From Cereibacter azotoformans (lineage in GTDB: Bacteria; Pseudomonadota; Alphaproteobacteria; Rhodobacterales; Rhodobacteraceae): a stretch of 64,000 bases of DNA. The notes under the pieces are model-generated. The model searched no databases. It was not told the DNA's origin and was given only the letters and a program-made list of their open reading frames with translations. The stretch spans positions 1,240,001 to 1,304,000 of the forward strand of contig JAGFXX010000001.1 of NCBI GenBank assembly GCA_017599285.1, in the 5' to 3' direction. A program made the position numbers and the translations under genes. This document shows positions 8,046-17,982 of this stretch, piece by piece (positions within the stretch are counted from its first letter, which is position 1; every line of letters starts with the position of its first letter).

Positions 8046-9232
8046 CCGTCGAGCCGGAAGAACAGCGACTTGAGATAGCCGGACTCGGCCAGTTGCGGAA
8101 GGATCGGGTGGTCGGGCCCGGCAAAGCCCGTGTGGATCAACTGCGCCCGCCGCCCGCCGCGCCCGATGCCGCGGGCCGAGGCGTTGCGGAAGGCCGCAAG
8201 ATCGGCCGCGTGCGAGCAGGAGCAGAGGACGAGATAGCCCCCCGGCGCCACCAGCGGCGCGGCCAGCCGCGCCAGCCGTTCGTAGGCGCGCAGCCCCGCC
8301 TCGAGCGCGGGTTTGGCCGGTGCGAAGGCCGGCGGATCGCAGATCACCAGATCGAACCGCGCCCCGTCCGCGCCAAGCGCCTCGAGCACCTGGAAGGCGT
8401 CGCCCTGCCGCGTCTCGAACCGCTCGCCCAGCCCTGCGAGCTTTGCCCCGGCCTCGGCCAGCGCGAGCGCGGGGCCCGAGGCGTCCACCGCCAGCGCCCG
8501 CTCGGCGCCACCGGCCAGCGCGGCGAGCGCGAAGCCTCCGACATGGGTGAAGACATCGAGGACCGAGCCGCCGCAGCACAGACGCGCCGCAAAGGCATGG
8601 TTCGGCCGCTGGTCGTAGAAGAGCCCGGTCTTCTGCCCGCCCGTGAGATCGGCCATGTAGGTGGCGCCGTTCATCGGCACCGGAACCGGCGCCGAGAGGC
8701 CGCCGCGCAGCACGACCGTCTCTTCGGGCAGACCTTCGAGGCCCCTCGACCGCCCGGTGCCGTTCTTCACCACCGTCGTGACGCCCGTGACGCGGACGAG
8801 CGCCTCCTCGAGCGCCGGCAGATGCGCCTCGGCCCAGGCCGCATTGGGCTGGATCACGGCCGCCTCGCCGAACCGGTCGATGACGATGCCGGGCAACCCG
8901 TCCGCCTCGGCATGAACGAGCCGGTAGAAGGGCTGGTCGAACAGCCGCTCACGCAGCGCGAGCGCCCGGCCGAGCCGTGCGGCGAACCAGTCCGCATCGA
9001 CCTCCGCCTCGGGATCGCGGTCGAGCATCCGCGCGATGATCTTCGAGCCGACATTGACCGTGACGAGACCCAGCACCCGCCGCTCGGAATCCTCGAGCAC
9101 GGCCAGCGTTCCGGGCGTCAGCGCCTGCGTGCGGCGGTCGGTCACAAGCTCGTCGGCATAGACCCAGGGAAAGCCGTGGCGGATGGCGCGGGCCTCGGCC
9201 TTGGGGCGCAGGCGGACGGTGGGTCGGGTCAT
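8042..9232 (-). CDS. rlmI: RlmI-type 23S rRNA (cytosine-5) methyltransferase
   Basis: 396 residues, matching RlmI (E. coli, 396), which methylates C1962 in 23S rRNA using S-adenosylmethionine. An N-terminal PUA RNA-binding domain (about 1-75, RLRPKAEARAIRHGFPWVYADEL) precedes a Rossmann methyltransferase. SAM-binding VLDVFTHVGGFALAA, the catalytic-loop ICDPPAFA and CSCSH (with the cysteine typical of m5C enzymes) are all present. I start at ATG 9232 (MTRPTVRLRPK) with GGAAG upstream; the open frame runs further to 9616 but without family similarity. It overlaps the PIN-domain gene by four bases. Confidence 0.85.
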   Translation of the reverse strand: MTRPTVRLRPKAEARAIRHGFPWVYADELVTDRRTQALTPGTLAVLEDSERRVLGLVTVNVGSKIIARMLDRDPEAEVDADWFAARLGRALALRERLFDQPFYRLVHAEADGLPGIVIDRFGEAAVIQPNAAWAEAHLPALEEALVRVTGVTTVVKNGTGRSRGLEGLPEETVVLRGGLSAPVPVPMNGATYMADLTGGQKTGLFYDQRPNHAFAARLCCGGSVLDVFTHVGGFALAALAGGAERALAVDASGPALALAEAGAKLAGLGERFETRQGDAFQVLEALGADGARFDLVICDPPAFAPAKPALEAGLRAYERLARLAAPLVAPGGYLVLCSCSHAADLAAFRNASARGIGRGGRRAQLIHTGFAGPDHPILPQLAESGYLKSLFFRLDG

Positions 9233-9300
9233 CGGGGGCTTCCGCTGTTGGGGTTGCCCCTCCTCTAGCCGCTTTGGGGCCGAGGGAAAAGGCTCGGGCC

Positions 9301-9333
9301 AAAGAAGAAGGGCCCGGGTTTGCACCCGAGCCC
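9301..9333 (-). terminator. Intrinsic terminator of the 57-residue protein gene
   Basis: On the minus strand GGGCTCGGGT pairs with ACCCGGGCCC (one G-T pair) around a GCAA loop and is followed by TTCTTCTTT. It lies about 50 bases past the small gene's stop and upstream of rlmI. Confidence 0.6.
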
Positions 9334-9381
9334 CTCCTGCCCCTGCGAGCCTCGGCCCGCCCGTCGCGCGCTGCGCGTTCG

Positions 9382-9555
9382 TCAGTGCGCCCGCGCCATG
9401 CGGCGGCCAAAGCCCGCGAGCCGCCGGCGCAGGCCGCTGCCGAGGGCGTGAAGCCCCTCGCGGATCGCCTCGTTGCGCAGCCGGCGCGCGTGGTATTCGA
9501 TCGCCACGTGATCGATCACATAATCCTGCATGTCGTATCCGTTCATCCGGGTCAT
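9382..9555 (-). CDS. Small basic protein, 57 residues
   Basis: Begins MTRMNGYDMQDYVIDHVAIE and ends ...RRRLAGFGRRMARAH. The last 35 residues carry many arginines in a helix-forming pattern, giving a basic amphipathic C-terminus that could bind a membrane surface or nucleic acid. AAGGAG lies 8 bases before the ATG, and the gene has its own terminator at 9301-9333, so it looks like a real single-gene unit. It recalls the many small arginine-rich proteins of Rhodobacterales, but it lacks the DUF1127 consensus. Function unknown. Confidence 0.7.
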   Translation of the reverse strand: MTRMNGYDMQDYVIDHVAIEYHARRLRNEAIREGLHALGSGLRRRLAGFGRRMARAH

Positions 9556-9749
9556 GGAGCCACTCCTTCGGTCCAGCCCTCCCCTGCAGCCAACCTAACC
9601 TGTCCGGCCCGCACACACATCCTCCCGTTGAGAAGATCCGTCATGCGCCCCATGCAGATCGGGCAACCGTGCTGACCCATCTTGTCGCAGGCCATCCGGT
9701 CGCAAGGAATGGAGGGCTGGGCCCTTCCCCTCGGCGGGGGATTGAGCTA

Positions 9750-9761
9750 GTTAGCGCTAAC
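9750..9761. promoter_or_regulatory. LacI-type palindromic operator upstream of edd
   Basis: GTTAGCGCTAAC is a perfect 12-base palindrome with the central CG typical of LacI-family sites, 76 bases before the edd ATG. In R. sphaeroides edd-eda is known to be controlled by the LacI-family regulator CceR; I recall its motif being of this GCGC-centred type. The regulator gene is not in this window. Confidence 0.6.
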
Positions 9762-9837
9762 AACACCAGCCCTTCCGCACGCAGCCACGGCCGGCCGCGG
9801 TTCGCCGCGCCGTCGTCTCAGCCATCGAGGCCGCCGC

Positions 9838-11643
<1,806 letters not shown>

Positions 11644-11665
11644 CCGCCCGCCCGGATCCCCTGTC

Positions 11666-11702
11666 GGAGCCTCCGGCGGGGATATTTTAACCAGAATGAA
11701 AG
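11666..11702 (+). repeat. Dispersed intergenic repeat, copy A
   Basis: Contains the core GGGGATATTT then CAGAATGAAA, preceded by a CCTCCGGCGG arm. It sits 23 bases after the edd stop in the same direction. It is the inverted partner of the copy at 11828-11863. Belongs to the 'GAATGAAA' subfamily of six related elements in this window. Confidence 0.7.
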
Positions 11703-11827
11703 GAAGTCCCGGCATTCTGCAGAAGCGGTACAGGCGGGGACGCCGATGACCGCCCAGAGTGAAAGCGCCTCGCTTCCCCGGCTCTGCCGCCCGAGGCGGG
11801 GCGCCGCTCTCCCTCCTCTCCTTGCCG

Positions 11828-11863
11828 TTTCATTCTGGCTCAAATATCCCCGCCGGAGGCTCC
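11828..11863 (-). repeat. Dispersed intergenic repeat, copy B (inverted relative to copy A)
   Basis: Reverse-oriented copy: on the minus strand it reads GGAGCCTCCGGCGGGGATAT, then TTGAGCCAGAATGAAA. It lies 38 bases before the eda start. With copy A it forms inverted arms of about 36 bases separated by about 125 bases, so the edd-eda transcript could fold back here. Confidence 0.7.
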
Positions 11864-11901
11864 TCCGCCTGCCATCAGAGCCTCCGCCGAAAGGAAGTGA
11901 C

Positions 11902-12540
11902 ATGACGCCCGCCGAACAAAGCCGCCACGCCCTCGAGATCTGCCGCCGCGCCGCGGTGGTCCCGGTGCTGGTGATCGAGGACCTTTCCCATGCCCGGCCG
12001 CTGGCGGAGGCTCTGGTCGCGGGCGGCCTGCCCGCGCTCGAGGTGACGCTGCGCACGCCGGTCGCGCTCGAGGCAATCCGCGTCATGGCCGAGGTCGAGG
12101 GCGGCATCGTCGGCGCGGGCACGTTGCTCACGCCGGCCGACGTGGCCGCCGCCAAAGCCGCGGGCGCGCGCTTCGGCGTCTCGCCGGGCGCCACGGATCG
12201 TCTGCTCGACGCCTGCGCGGCCGAGGGGCTGCCGCTCCTTCCCGGGGCTGCGACGGCGACCGAGGTGATGGCGCTGTTCGAGCGCGGCTACAGCATGCAG
12301 AAGTTCTTCCCGGCCGAGACATCGGGCGGTGCTCCGGCGATCAGGGCGTTCGGCGGCCCGCTCTCTCAGGTCAGCTTCTGCCCCACGGGCGGCATCGGCC
12401 TCGGCAATGCGCGCGACTATCTGGCGCTTGGCAATGTCGTCTGCGTCGGCGGCAGCTGGGTGGCGCCGAAGGCGATGATGGCCAGCGGCGACTGGGCCGG
12501 CATCACCCGGCTCGCGCGGGAGGCGGCCGGCCTGCGCTGA
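11902..12540 (+). CDS. eda: 2-dehydro-3-deoxy-phosphogluconate (KDPG) aldolase
   Basis: 212 residues. Class I aldolase that splits KDPG into pyruvate and glyceraldehyde 3-phosphate, completing the Entner-Doudoroff pathway. The catalytic general-acid glutamate is in LEVTLRTP, and the Schiff-base lysine is in MQKFFPAE. GAGTLLTPADV and CPTGGI are phosphate-contact loops. Start ATG 11902 has AAGGAAG upstream; a longer open frame from 11746 runs through a repeat element and is rejected. Functions with the upstream edd and, through glucokinase at 56660, with the sugar-uptake genes. Confidence 0.96.
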   Translation: MTPAEQSRHALEICRRAAVVPVLVIEDLSHARPLAEALVAGGLPALEVTLRTPVALEAIRVMAEVEGGIVGAGTLLTPADVAAAKAAGARFGVSPGATDRLLDACAAEGLPLLPGAATATEVMALFERGYSMQKFFPAETSGGAPAIRAFGGPLSQVSFCPTGGIGLGNARDYLALGNVVCVGGSWVAPKAMMASGDWAGITRLAREAAGLR

Positions 12541-12559
12541 CCTCCCCCTGCGGATCGGA

Positions 12560-12829
12560 TCAGCCCTCGGCCAGTCGCGCGGCGCGGCCTCCGCGGCGCT
12601 GCGGGCGCGGGGCGGCGGCCAGGCCGGCCGAGAGCACCTCGCTCATCGGGTGGTCGGGCCGCCCGGCCGCATAGGCCTCAAGCAGTGTCCGCAGGGCCTC
12701 TTGCACCTGGTTCGAGGGCAGGCTCAGCGCCCAGTCCACGAAGATCGAGCGGCATTCGCCCATGCTGATGCCCTCGATCGCATAGCTCTCGCGCACGAGG
12801 CCCTTGGGGTCGGCTTCATCCAGCTGCAC
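12560..12829 (-). CDS. Conserved-looking small protein overlapping the glnE 3' end
   Basis: 89 residues from GTG 12829, which lies inside the last codons of glnE (14-base overlap), with AAGGAGAGGG just upstream as ribosome site. The sequence is soluble and mixed helical (YAIEGISMGECRSIFVDW, then ALRTLLEAYAAG), with a basic C-terminal tail (PRPQRRGGRAARLAEG). I do not recognise a family. Overlap with glnE implies co-translation and suggests, without proof, a link to nitrogen control or to GlnE itself. Confidence 0.68.
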   Translation of the reverse strand: MQLDEADPKGLVRESYAIEGISMGECRSIFVDWALSLPSNQVQEALRTLLEAYAAGRPDHPMSEVLSAGLAAAPRPQRRGGRAARLAEG

Positions 12830-15629
12830 GGTCGCCCTCTCCTTCCTGGTTGGTTCCGTCCGATCCGAGCCGCGCGTCGATCCGCAGCGCCGCCTCGGCC
12901 ACATGTGTCTGAAGCCGCGCCAGCAGCGCCTCGGCCGAGGGCGCCTCCACCTCGCGCAGCAGGAAGGCCCGTCCGCCCTCGCCCAGCGCGCCGAAATCCA
13001 CCGGCGCCTCGGACAGAAGCCGCGAGCCGGCCTGAAGCCGCCAGCACAGACGGTAGGCGGCAAGGAGCGCGCTCTCGTCGGCCGCCGAGAGGAAGCCGCT
13101 CCGCACCCCCGCCCGCAGTTGCTGTTCCACGCGCCGGGCGGGATCCCCTGCCAGAAGCGCCGCCGTCTGGGCGAGCAGTTCGATGTCCATGATCCGGCCG
13201 GGGCCGTTCTTGGCCTCCCAGGGGCCGCTCGGCGGCTTGGCGTCCGCAAGCCGCCGCCGCATGTCGGCCACGTCGGGCAGGACCCGTGACGGAACCGCCT
13301 TCTCGGCCAGGATCTCGCGCCGGAGCGCCTCGATCTCGCCCATGAGCCCCGGATCGCCGGCCAGCGTCCGCGCGCGGGTCAGGGCCAGATGCTCCCATGT
13401 CCAGGCCTCGTCGCGCTGGTAGCTGCGAAACGACTCGAGCGCCGTCGCCACCGGACCCTGACGGCCGGAGGGGCGCAGGCGCATGTCCACCTCATAGAGA
13501 CGGCCCTCGGCCATGGGCGCGGTCAGCGCCGTCACGAGGGCCTGCGTCAGGCGCGCGAAATAGGGCCGCGCGCCGAGCGGCCGTGGGCCGGTGCTCTCCT
13601 CCTGCCCCTGCGCGTCGTGGATCACGATCAGGTCGAGATCCGAGCCGGCGTTGAGCCGCCCTGCCCCGAGGCTGCCCATCCCGAGCACCACCGCGCCGCG
13701 TCCCGGCGCCGGCCCGTGCTTGCGGGCGAATTCCTCGGAGACGATCGGCCAGAGCGCCACCACCACCGCCTCGGCCAGATCGGCATATTGCTTGGCCGCC
13801 TCGAAGGCGTCGATCAGACCGCGCAGGTGATGCACGCCGACGCGGAAATGCCACTCCTTCATCCACCGCCGGGCCGCATCGAGCCGCCGTTCGTAATCCG
13901 GCACCGCCGCGAGTTTGTCGGCCAGTTCCCGCGCGAGGCTCTGCGTACCGGGCCAGTGGGTGAAGAACCCCCCGCCGATCACCGCATCCAGCACCGCCGC
14001 GTTGCGCGACAGGTAGCGGGCGAGCTTTGGAGACGTGGCGCAGATGTCGGCGATCAGGTCCACGAGCGGGGGGTTCGCGTCGAAGAGCGCGAAGATCTGA
14101 ACGCCCGCCGGCAATCCGCCCAGGAAGCCGTCAAAGGCGGCCAGGGCCTCGTCGGAGTTGGCCGCACGGCCGAGGCTTTTGAGGATCTGTGGACGGAGCC
14201 GGTTGAAGATCGCCACCGCGCGCTGCGATCGGAGGGCTGGATAGCTGGCCCAGCCCTCGACGATCTCGCGCGCATGGGCCGACAGCTCGGGCCCGTCCTC
14301 GGCCTGTCCCGGCGCGAAGAAGCCTTCGGTCAGCCGGTCCACCCGCTCGAGCCGATCGCGCAGCGCGGCGCGGAACGCCTCGGGCGCAAGGCCGCAGAAG
14401 GCGGCGATCCGGTCCACGCCCTCCGACGTGGCGGGCATCGTGTGGGTCTGGGCGTCCTGCACCATCTGCAGCCGGTGCTCGACCTCGCGGTGGGCGCGGT
14501 AATGATCGGTCAGCTCTTCGGCCACGTCGGACGGGATCCATCCCGCGGCCGAAAGGGCCCGCAGTCCGCCCACCGTCGTCCGGTCGCGCAGGCTCGGGTC
14601 GCGGCCGCCGGCGATCAGCTGGCGGGTCTGGGTGAAGAACTCGATTTCGCGGATGCCGCCGACCCCGAGCTTCATGTCGTGCCCCTCGATCACCACCGGC
14701 CCATGCAGGCCGCGGTGGTCGCGGATGCGCAGCCGCATGTCATGGGCATCCTGGATGGCCACGAAATCGAGATGCTTGCGCCAGACGAAGGGCACCAGCG
14801 CCTTTAGGAACCGATCTCCCGCGGCAAGATCCCCGCCGCAGGGACGCGCCTTGATATAGGCCGCCCGCTCCCAGGTGCGGCCGACGCTTTCGTAGTAGCT
14901 CTCGGCGGCGGCCATCGAGAGGCAGACGGGCGTCACCGCCGCATCGGGGCGCAGGCGCAGGTCGGTGCGGAAGACGTAACCCTCGGCCGTGAGGTCCGAC
15001 AGCAGCGCCGTCATCCGGCGCGTGACGCGGATGAAGGAGGCCCGCGCCTCCTGCTCCTCGCCCGGATAGCGGGTCTCGTCGAACAGGCAGACGAGGTCGA
15101 TGTCCGAGGAATAGTTCAGCTCGCCCGCGCCCATCTTGCCCATCGCAAGCGCCACCATGCCCCCGGCCGTCCCGGCATCCTCGGGGCGCGCGCCCGGCAG
15201 CTTGCCGCGGCGGATCTCGTCCGCCACCAGCCGCCGGATCGCCAGATCGGTCGCCCGGTCCGCCAGCCGGGTGAGTGCGCCCGTCACCTTTTCCAGCGGC
15301 CAGACGCCCCCGAGGTCGGCCAGCGCCGTCAGAAGCGCGGTGCGGCGCTTGGCAATGCGGAGCCCGTCGCCGAGCCCCGCCATGGGCAGATCCTCGAGCG
15401 GATCGAGAATCGCGTCGAGCGCGGCCTCGGGTGGCTGCGAGAGCGCGGGGCGCAGCCAGTCGGCCTCGCGCACCATCAGCCCTCGCAGGAAGGGGCTGCA
15501 TCCCGCCGTGGCGGAGAGAAGGCCGGCCAGCTCCGGCCCCAGATCGGCGAAGCTGCGGGCGATGTCGGCCGCGGGCTCGGGCTCGTAGGGCAAGGGCTGG
15601 CGGGTGATGCGCGTGGTGAAATCTGTCAT
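12816..15629 (-). CDS. glnE: Glutamine synthetase adenylyltransferase/deadenylylase
   Basis: 937 residues, full length for GlnE. It attaches AMP to a glutamine synthetase tyrosine when nitrogen is plentiful and removes it when nitrogen is scarce, under control of PII proteins. Two nucleotidyltransferase domains are seen: GELNYSSDIDLVCLFDE near residue 170 (removing domain) and LGAGRLNAGSDLDLIVIHDA near residue 660 (adding domain), each followed by a PII-uridylyltransferase-like helical region. I start at ATG 15629 (MTDFTTRITRQP), where family similarity begins; ATG 15641 is possible, and the open frame back to 15809 is low-complexity Arg/Ala sequence without support. A small gene overlaps its end. 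Confidence 0.95.
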   Translation of the reverse strand: MTDFTTRITRQPLPYEPEPAADIARSFADLGPELAGLLSATAGCSPFLRGLMVREADWLRPALSQPPEAALDAILDPLEDLPMAGLGDGLRIAKRRTALLTALADLGGVWPLEKVTGALTRLADRATDLAIRRLVADEIRRGKLPGARPEDAGTAGGMVALAMGKMGAGELNYSSDIDLVCLFDETRYPGEEQEARASFIRVTRRMTALLSDLTAEGYVFRTDLRLRPDAAVTPVCLSMAAAESYYESVGRTWERAAYIKARPCGGDLAAGDRFLKALVPFVWRKHLDFVAIQDAHDMRLRIRDHRGLHGPVVIEGHDMKLGVGGIREIEFFTQTRQLIAGGRDPSLRDRTTVGGLRALSAAGWIPSDVAEELTDHYRAHREVEHRLQMVQDAQTHTMPATSEGVDRIAAFCGLAPEAFRAALRDRLERVDRLTEGFFAPGQAEDGPELSAHAREIVEGWASYPALRSQRAVAIFNRLRPQILKSLGRAANSDEALAAFDGFLGGLPAGVQIFALFDANPPLVDLIADICATSPKLARYLSRNAAVLDAVIGGGFFTHWPGTQSLARELADKLAAVPDYERRLDAARRWMKEWHFRVGVHHLRGLIDAFEAAKQYADLAEAVVVALWPIVSEEFARKHGPAPGRGAVVLGMGSLGAGRLNAGSDLDLIVIHDAQGQEESTGPRPLGARPYFARLTQALVTALTAPMAEGRLYEVDMRLRPSGRQGPVATALESFRSYQRDEAWTWEHLALTRARTLAGDPGLMGEIEALRREILAEKAVPSRVLPDVADMRRRLADAKPPSGPWEAKNGPGRIMDIELLAQTAALLAGDPARRVEQQLRAGVRSGFLSAADESALLAAYRLCWRLQAGSRLLSEAPVDFGALGEGGRAFLLREVEAPSAEALLARLQTHVAEAALRIDARLGSDGTNQEGEGDRAAG

Positions 15630-15759
15630 GGCGGCGAGCATGGCGGGCGCCCGGTGCGGGGTCAACGGCCCCGCGCGCCGCAAAGGTCGCAGGAGGCGCG
15701 CTGCGGCATGGCGGCCCGCTCTCCATGGGTGGCCGAGAGGCCCGCCCGCCGGGGCGGAC

Positions 15760-15778
15760 ATGTGAAAACCCTTAACAT
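15760..15778. promoter_or_regulatory. Operator-like inverted repeat, distal site
   Basis: ATGTGAA-AACCC-TTAACAT: 7-base arms with one mismatch around a 5-base spacer. It has the same layout as the perfect site at 15818-15836, 58 bases away. Lies between glnE (minus) and the DUF2852 gene (plus). Confidence 0.5.
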
Positions 15779-15817
15779 CGCCCCTTGCGCGGGGGCGTCG
15801 AGCCCCCATCTCTAGCC

Positions 15818-15836
15818 ATGTGAAAGAGCTTCACAT
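15818..15836. promoter_or_regulatory. Operator-like inverted repeat, proximal site
   Basis: ATGTGAA-AGAGC-TTCACAT, a perfect 7+5+7 inverted repeat, 32 bases before the DUF2852 ATG. The half-site resembles TGTGA of CRP-type sites, but the spacing is one base longer (N7 between TGTGA and TCACA), so I do not name the regulator. Confidence 0.6.
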
Positions 15837-15868
15837 CCACCGCCACCCTGTGCTGACGGAGACTGCCC

Positions 15869-16279
15869 ATGATACCCGCCACCGCCCGCGCCGGCATCGG
15901 CTCCTGGCCTGCCCGCGCCGAAGCCTGGCTTGACGAACGGGGCCGCCCGGCCTGGATCGCCGCCATGGTCCTGGGCTTCATCGCCTTCTGGCCCGTAGGC
16001 CTGGCCCTTCTCGCCTACATGATCTGGAGCAAACGCATGTTCAGCCGGTCCTGCGGCGCGCGCAGCGCCATGTCCCGCCACGTCGCCTGGAACAGCAGCG
16101 GCAACGCCGCGTTCGACGCCTACAAGGCCGACACGCTCCGGCGGCTCGAGGAAGAGCAGATCGCCTTCGAATCCTTCCTCCAGCGCCTGCGCGAGGCCAA
16201 GGACAAGCAGGAGTTCGACGCCTTCATGGAAGAGCGGTCCCGCACCGCCTCGAGGCCCGCGGCCGACGCTGACGCCTGA
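15869..16279 (+). CDS. DUF2852-family membrane protein
   Basis: 136 residues. One transmembrane helix at about residues 29-51 (WIAAMVLGFIAFWPVGLALL), then a basic linker and a charged, probably coiled-coil C-terminus (ADTLRRLEEEQIAFESFLQRL). This matches the alphaproteobacterial DUF2852 family of unknown function. The start is ATG 15869. Two operator-like sites lie directly upstream, so expression is likely controlled. It is followed by an RDD protein on the same strand. Confidence 0.78.
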   Translation: MIPATARAGIGSWPARAEAWLDERGRPAWIAAMVLGFIAFWPVGLALLAYMIWSKRMFSRSCGARSAMSRHVAWNSSGNAAFDAYKADTLRRLEEEQIAFESFLQRLREAKDKQEFDAFMEERSRTASRPAADADA

Positions 16280-16354
16280 GGCGGGCACCCGGCCCGAGAC
16301 GACATCGGAACGGCCTCCCACGGGGGGCCGCTCCTGCCACGAGAGGACGCCTTG

Positions 16355-16807
16355 ATGAGCCACAGCTGGACCGATCCCCTGCCCGATCCCGACCGCCACG
16401 CCGAGTTCTACGCCGACGTGCCACTCAAGCGCGGGCTGGCGTGGGTCGTGGACATGTTCCTGATCGCCCTGATTACGGCGCTGATCGTGCCCTTCACGGC
16501 CTTCACGGCGCTGTTCTACCTGCCTGTCCTGTTCCTCTGCGTGGGCTTTGCCTATCGGACCGTCACGCTGGCGCGCAGTTCGGCCACGCCCGGCATGCGG
16601 CTGATGGCGATCGGTCTTCGCACCCACCGGGGCGAGCCGCTGGGCCTGTCCGAGGCCTTCCTGCACACGCTGGGCTATACGGTCTCGGTCAGCATGGTCC
16701 TGCCCCAGATCGTCTCGGTCGTGCTGATGCTGACGACGGCGCGGGCGCAGGGTCTGACCGATCATCTGCTGGGCACGGTTGCCCTCAACCGGGCGGCGGG
16801 AGACTGA
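16355..16807 (+). CDS. RDD-family membrane protein
   Basis: 150 residues. RDD proteins are small inner-membrane proteins of uncertain, possibly transport, function. Helices are at about 28-66 (two close segments, AWVVDMFLIALITALIVPFT then FYLPVLFLCVGFAY) and 107-125. The Arg-x-x-x-Asp pattern (KRGLAWVVDMF) and the later TPGMRLMAIGL are typical. ATG 16355 has GAGGA upstream; the TTG one codon before is not needed. Confidence 0.78.
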   Translation: MSHSWTDPLPDPDRHAEFYADVPLKRGLAWVVDMFLIALITALIVPFTAFTALFYLPVLFLCVGFAYRTVTLARSSATPGMRLMAIGLRTHRGEPLGLSEAFLHTLGYTVSVSMVLPQIVSVVLMLTTARAQGLTDHLLGTVALNRAAGD

Positions 16808-16909
16808 CGGCGGGCGATCGCGCATTCGCGCGCGCGGGGCGACAAGAGGGATCTTGGCTCGGCCCGGCCACCTTGCTAACGTATCCGGCAGTCCAGCGAA
16901 GAGCCGCCC

Positions 16910-17752
16910 ATGCGCCACACGCTCCCCATCGCGCCGCAGTTCTATGTGACGGCTCCGCAATCCTGCCCCTATCTCGAGGGCAGGCTTGAGCGCAAGCTGT
17001 TCACCGCACTGCAGGGCGAACATGCGCAGAAGCTGAACGATACCCTGTCCAAGCAGGGATTCCGCCGGTCGCAGAACGTGCTTTACCGCCCGTCCTGCGC
17101 GGAATGTTCGGCCTGCCTCTCCGCCCGCATCCGCGTGGCGGATTTCGAGCCGTCGCGCACGCAGCGCCGGGTGCTGAAGCGCAACGCGGACCTGCGCCGC
17201 AATGCCACCAGCCCCTGGGCGACCGAGGACCAGTATGCGCTGTTCCGGCGCTATCTCGACGACCGGCACGCGGACGGCGGGATGGCCGACATGGACATCT
17301 TCGAGTTCGCGGCGATGATCGAGGAGACGCCGATCCGCTCGCGCGTCATCGAATATTCGCGCCCCGGCGAAGAGGGCCGGCCCCGGCCGCTGTCGGCCGT
17401 GTGCCTGACCGACATCTTCGACGACGGGCTGAGCATGGTCTATTCCTTCTACGACCCCGACATGGCGGACAGGTCGCTGGGAACCCATGTGATCCTCGAC
17501 CATATCGAGATCGCCCGCGAGGCGGGGCTCCCCTATGTCTATCTCGGCTACTGGGTGCCGGGCAGCCGCAAGATGGGCTACAAGGCCAATTTCGCGGCGC
17601 TCGAGATCTACAAGGGCGGGCGCTGGCAGGACATCGGCCAGCCCTCGGACCATCGGGCCGAGCTTCATCCGCTGTCGGTCGATCCGATCGCCGAGCAGGT
17701 GGCCCGGATCAGCCTGCCCGAGGCCCGATCGGGCGACCGCACCCGCGACTGA
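16910..17752 (+). CDS. bpt: Aspartate/glutamate leucyltransferase (bacterial protein transferase)
   Basis: 280 residues. Bpt moves leucine from Leu-tRNA to proteins with an N-terminal Asp or Glu, marking them for ClpAP through the N-end rule. The N-terminal ATE domain shows [15 protein letters not shown] and the four-cysteine region [16 protein letters not shown]; the C-terminal acyltransferase fold shows [20 protein letters not shown]. It is the ATE-related Bpt type common in alphaproteobacteria. Stands alone with about 100 bases upstream and 230 downstream. Confidence 0.92.
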   Translation: MRHTLPIAPQFYVTAPQSCPYLEGRLERKLFTALQGEHAQKLNDTLSKQGFRRSQNVLYRPSCAECSACLSARIRVADFEPSRTQRRVLKRNADLRRNATSPWATEDQYALFRRYLDDRHADGGMADMDIFEFAAMIEETPIRSRVIEYSRPGEEGRPRPLSAVCLTDIFDDGLSMVYSFYDPDMADRSLGTHVILDHIEIAREAGLPYVYLGYWVPGSRKMGYKANFAALEIYKGGRWQDIGQPSDHRAELHPLSVDPIAEQVARISLPEARSGDRTRD

Positions 17753-17982
17753 GGCCAGGCGCGCCGCGCCAAAAACGCCGGGCGCCGACGGGTGGACACC
17801 GGAGACGGCACCGAACAGCGGAGACCGCGGCGCCCTCCTCCTCGGGTTGCCCTTTGCATCCTTGCGGTTTCGCATGGACCGGACGAGCCCGCGATCACGC
17901 GACGTTCTGAAGTGTTCCGGCTTGTTTCCCCTTGCAAATGTCCCCGCCACTCCCAATTCGGGCCGGAGCGGAGGAGTGCATC

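Noticed and set aside
15630-15809. N-terminal extension of glnE
   Set aside because: Arg/Ala-rich sequence overlapping the regulatory sites, no ribosome site, not in the family.
15784-15811. CTTGCG and CCATCT as a heat-shock (RpoH) promoter for the DUF2852 gene
   Set aside because: Only partial match with 16-base spacing, and it overlaps a hairpin; too weak to list.
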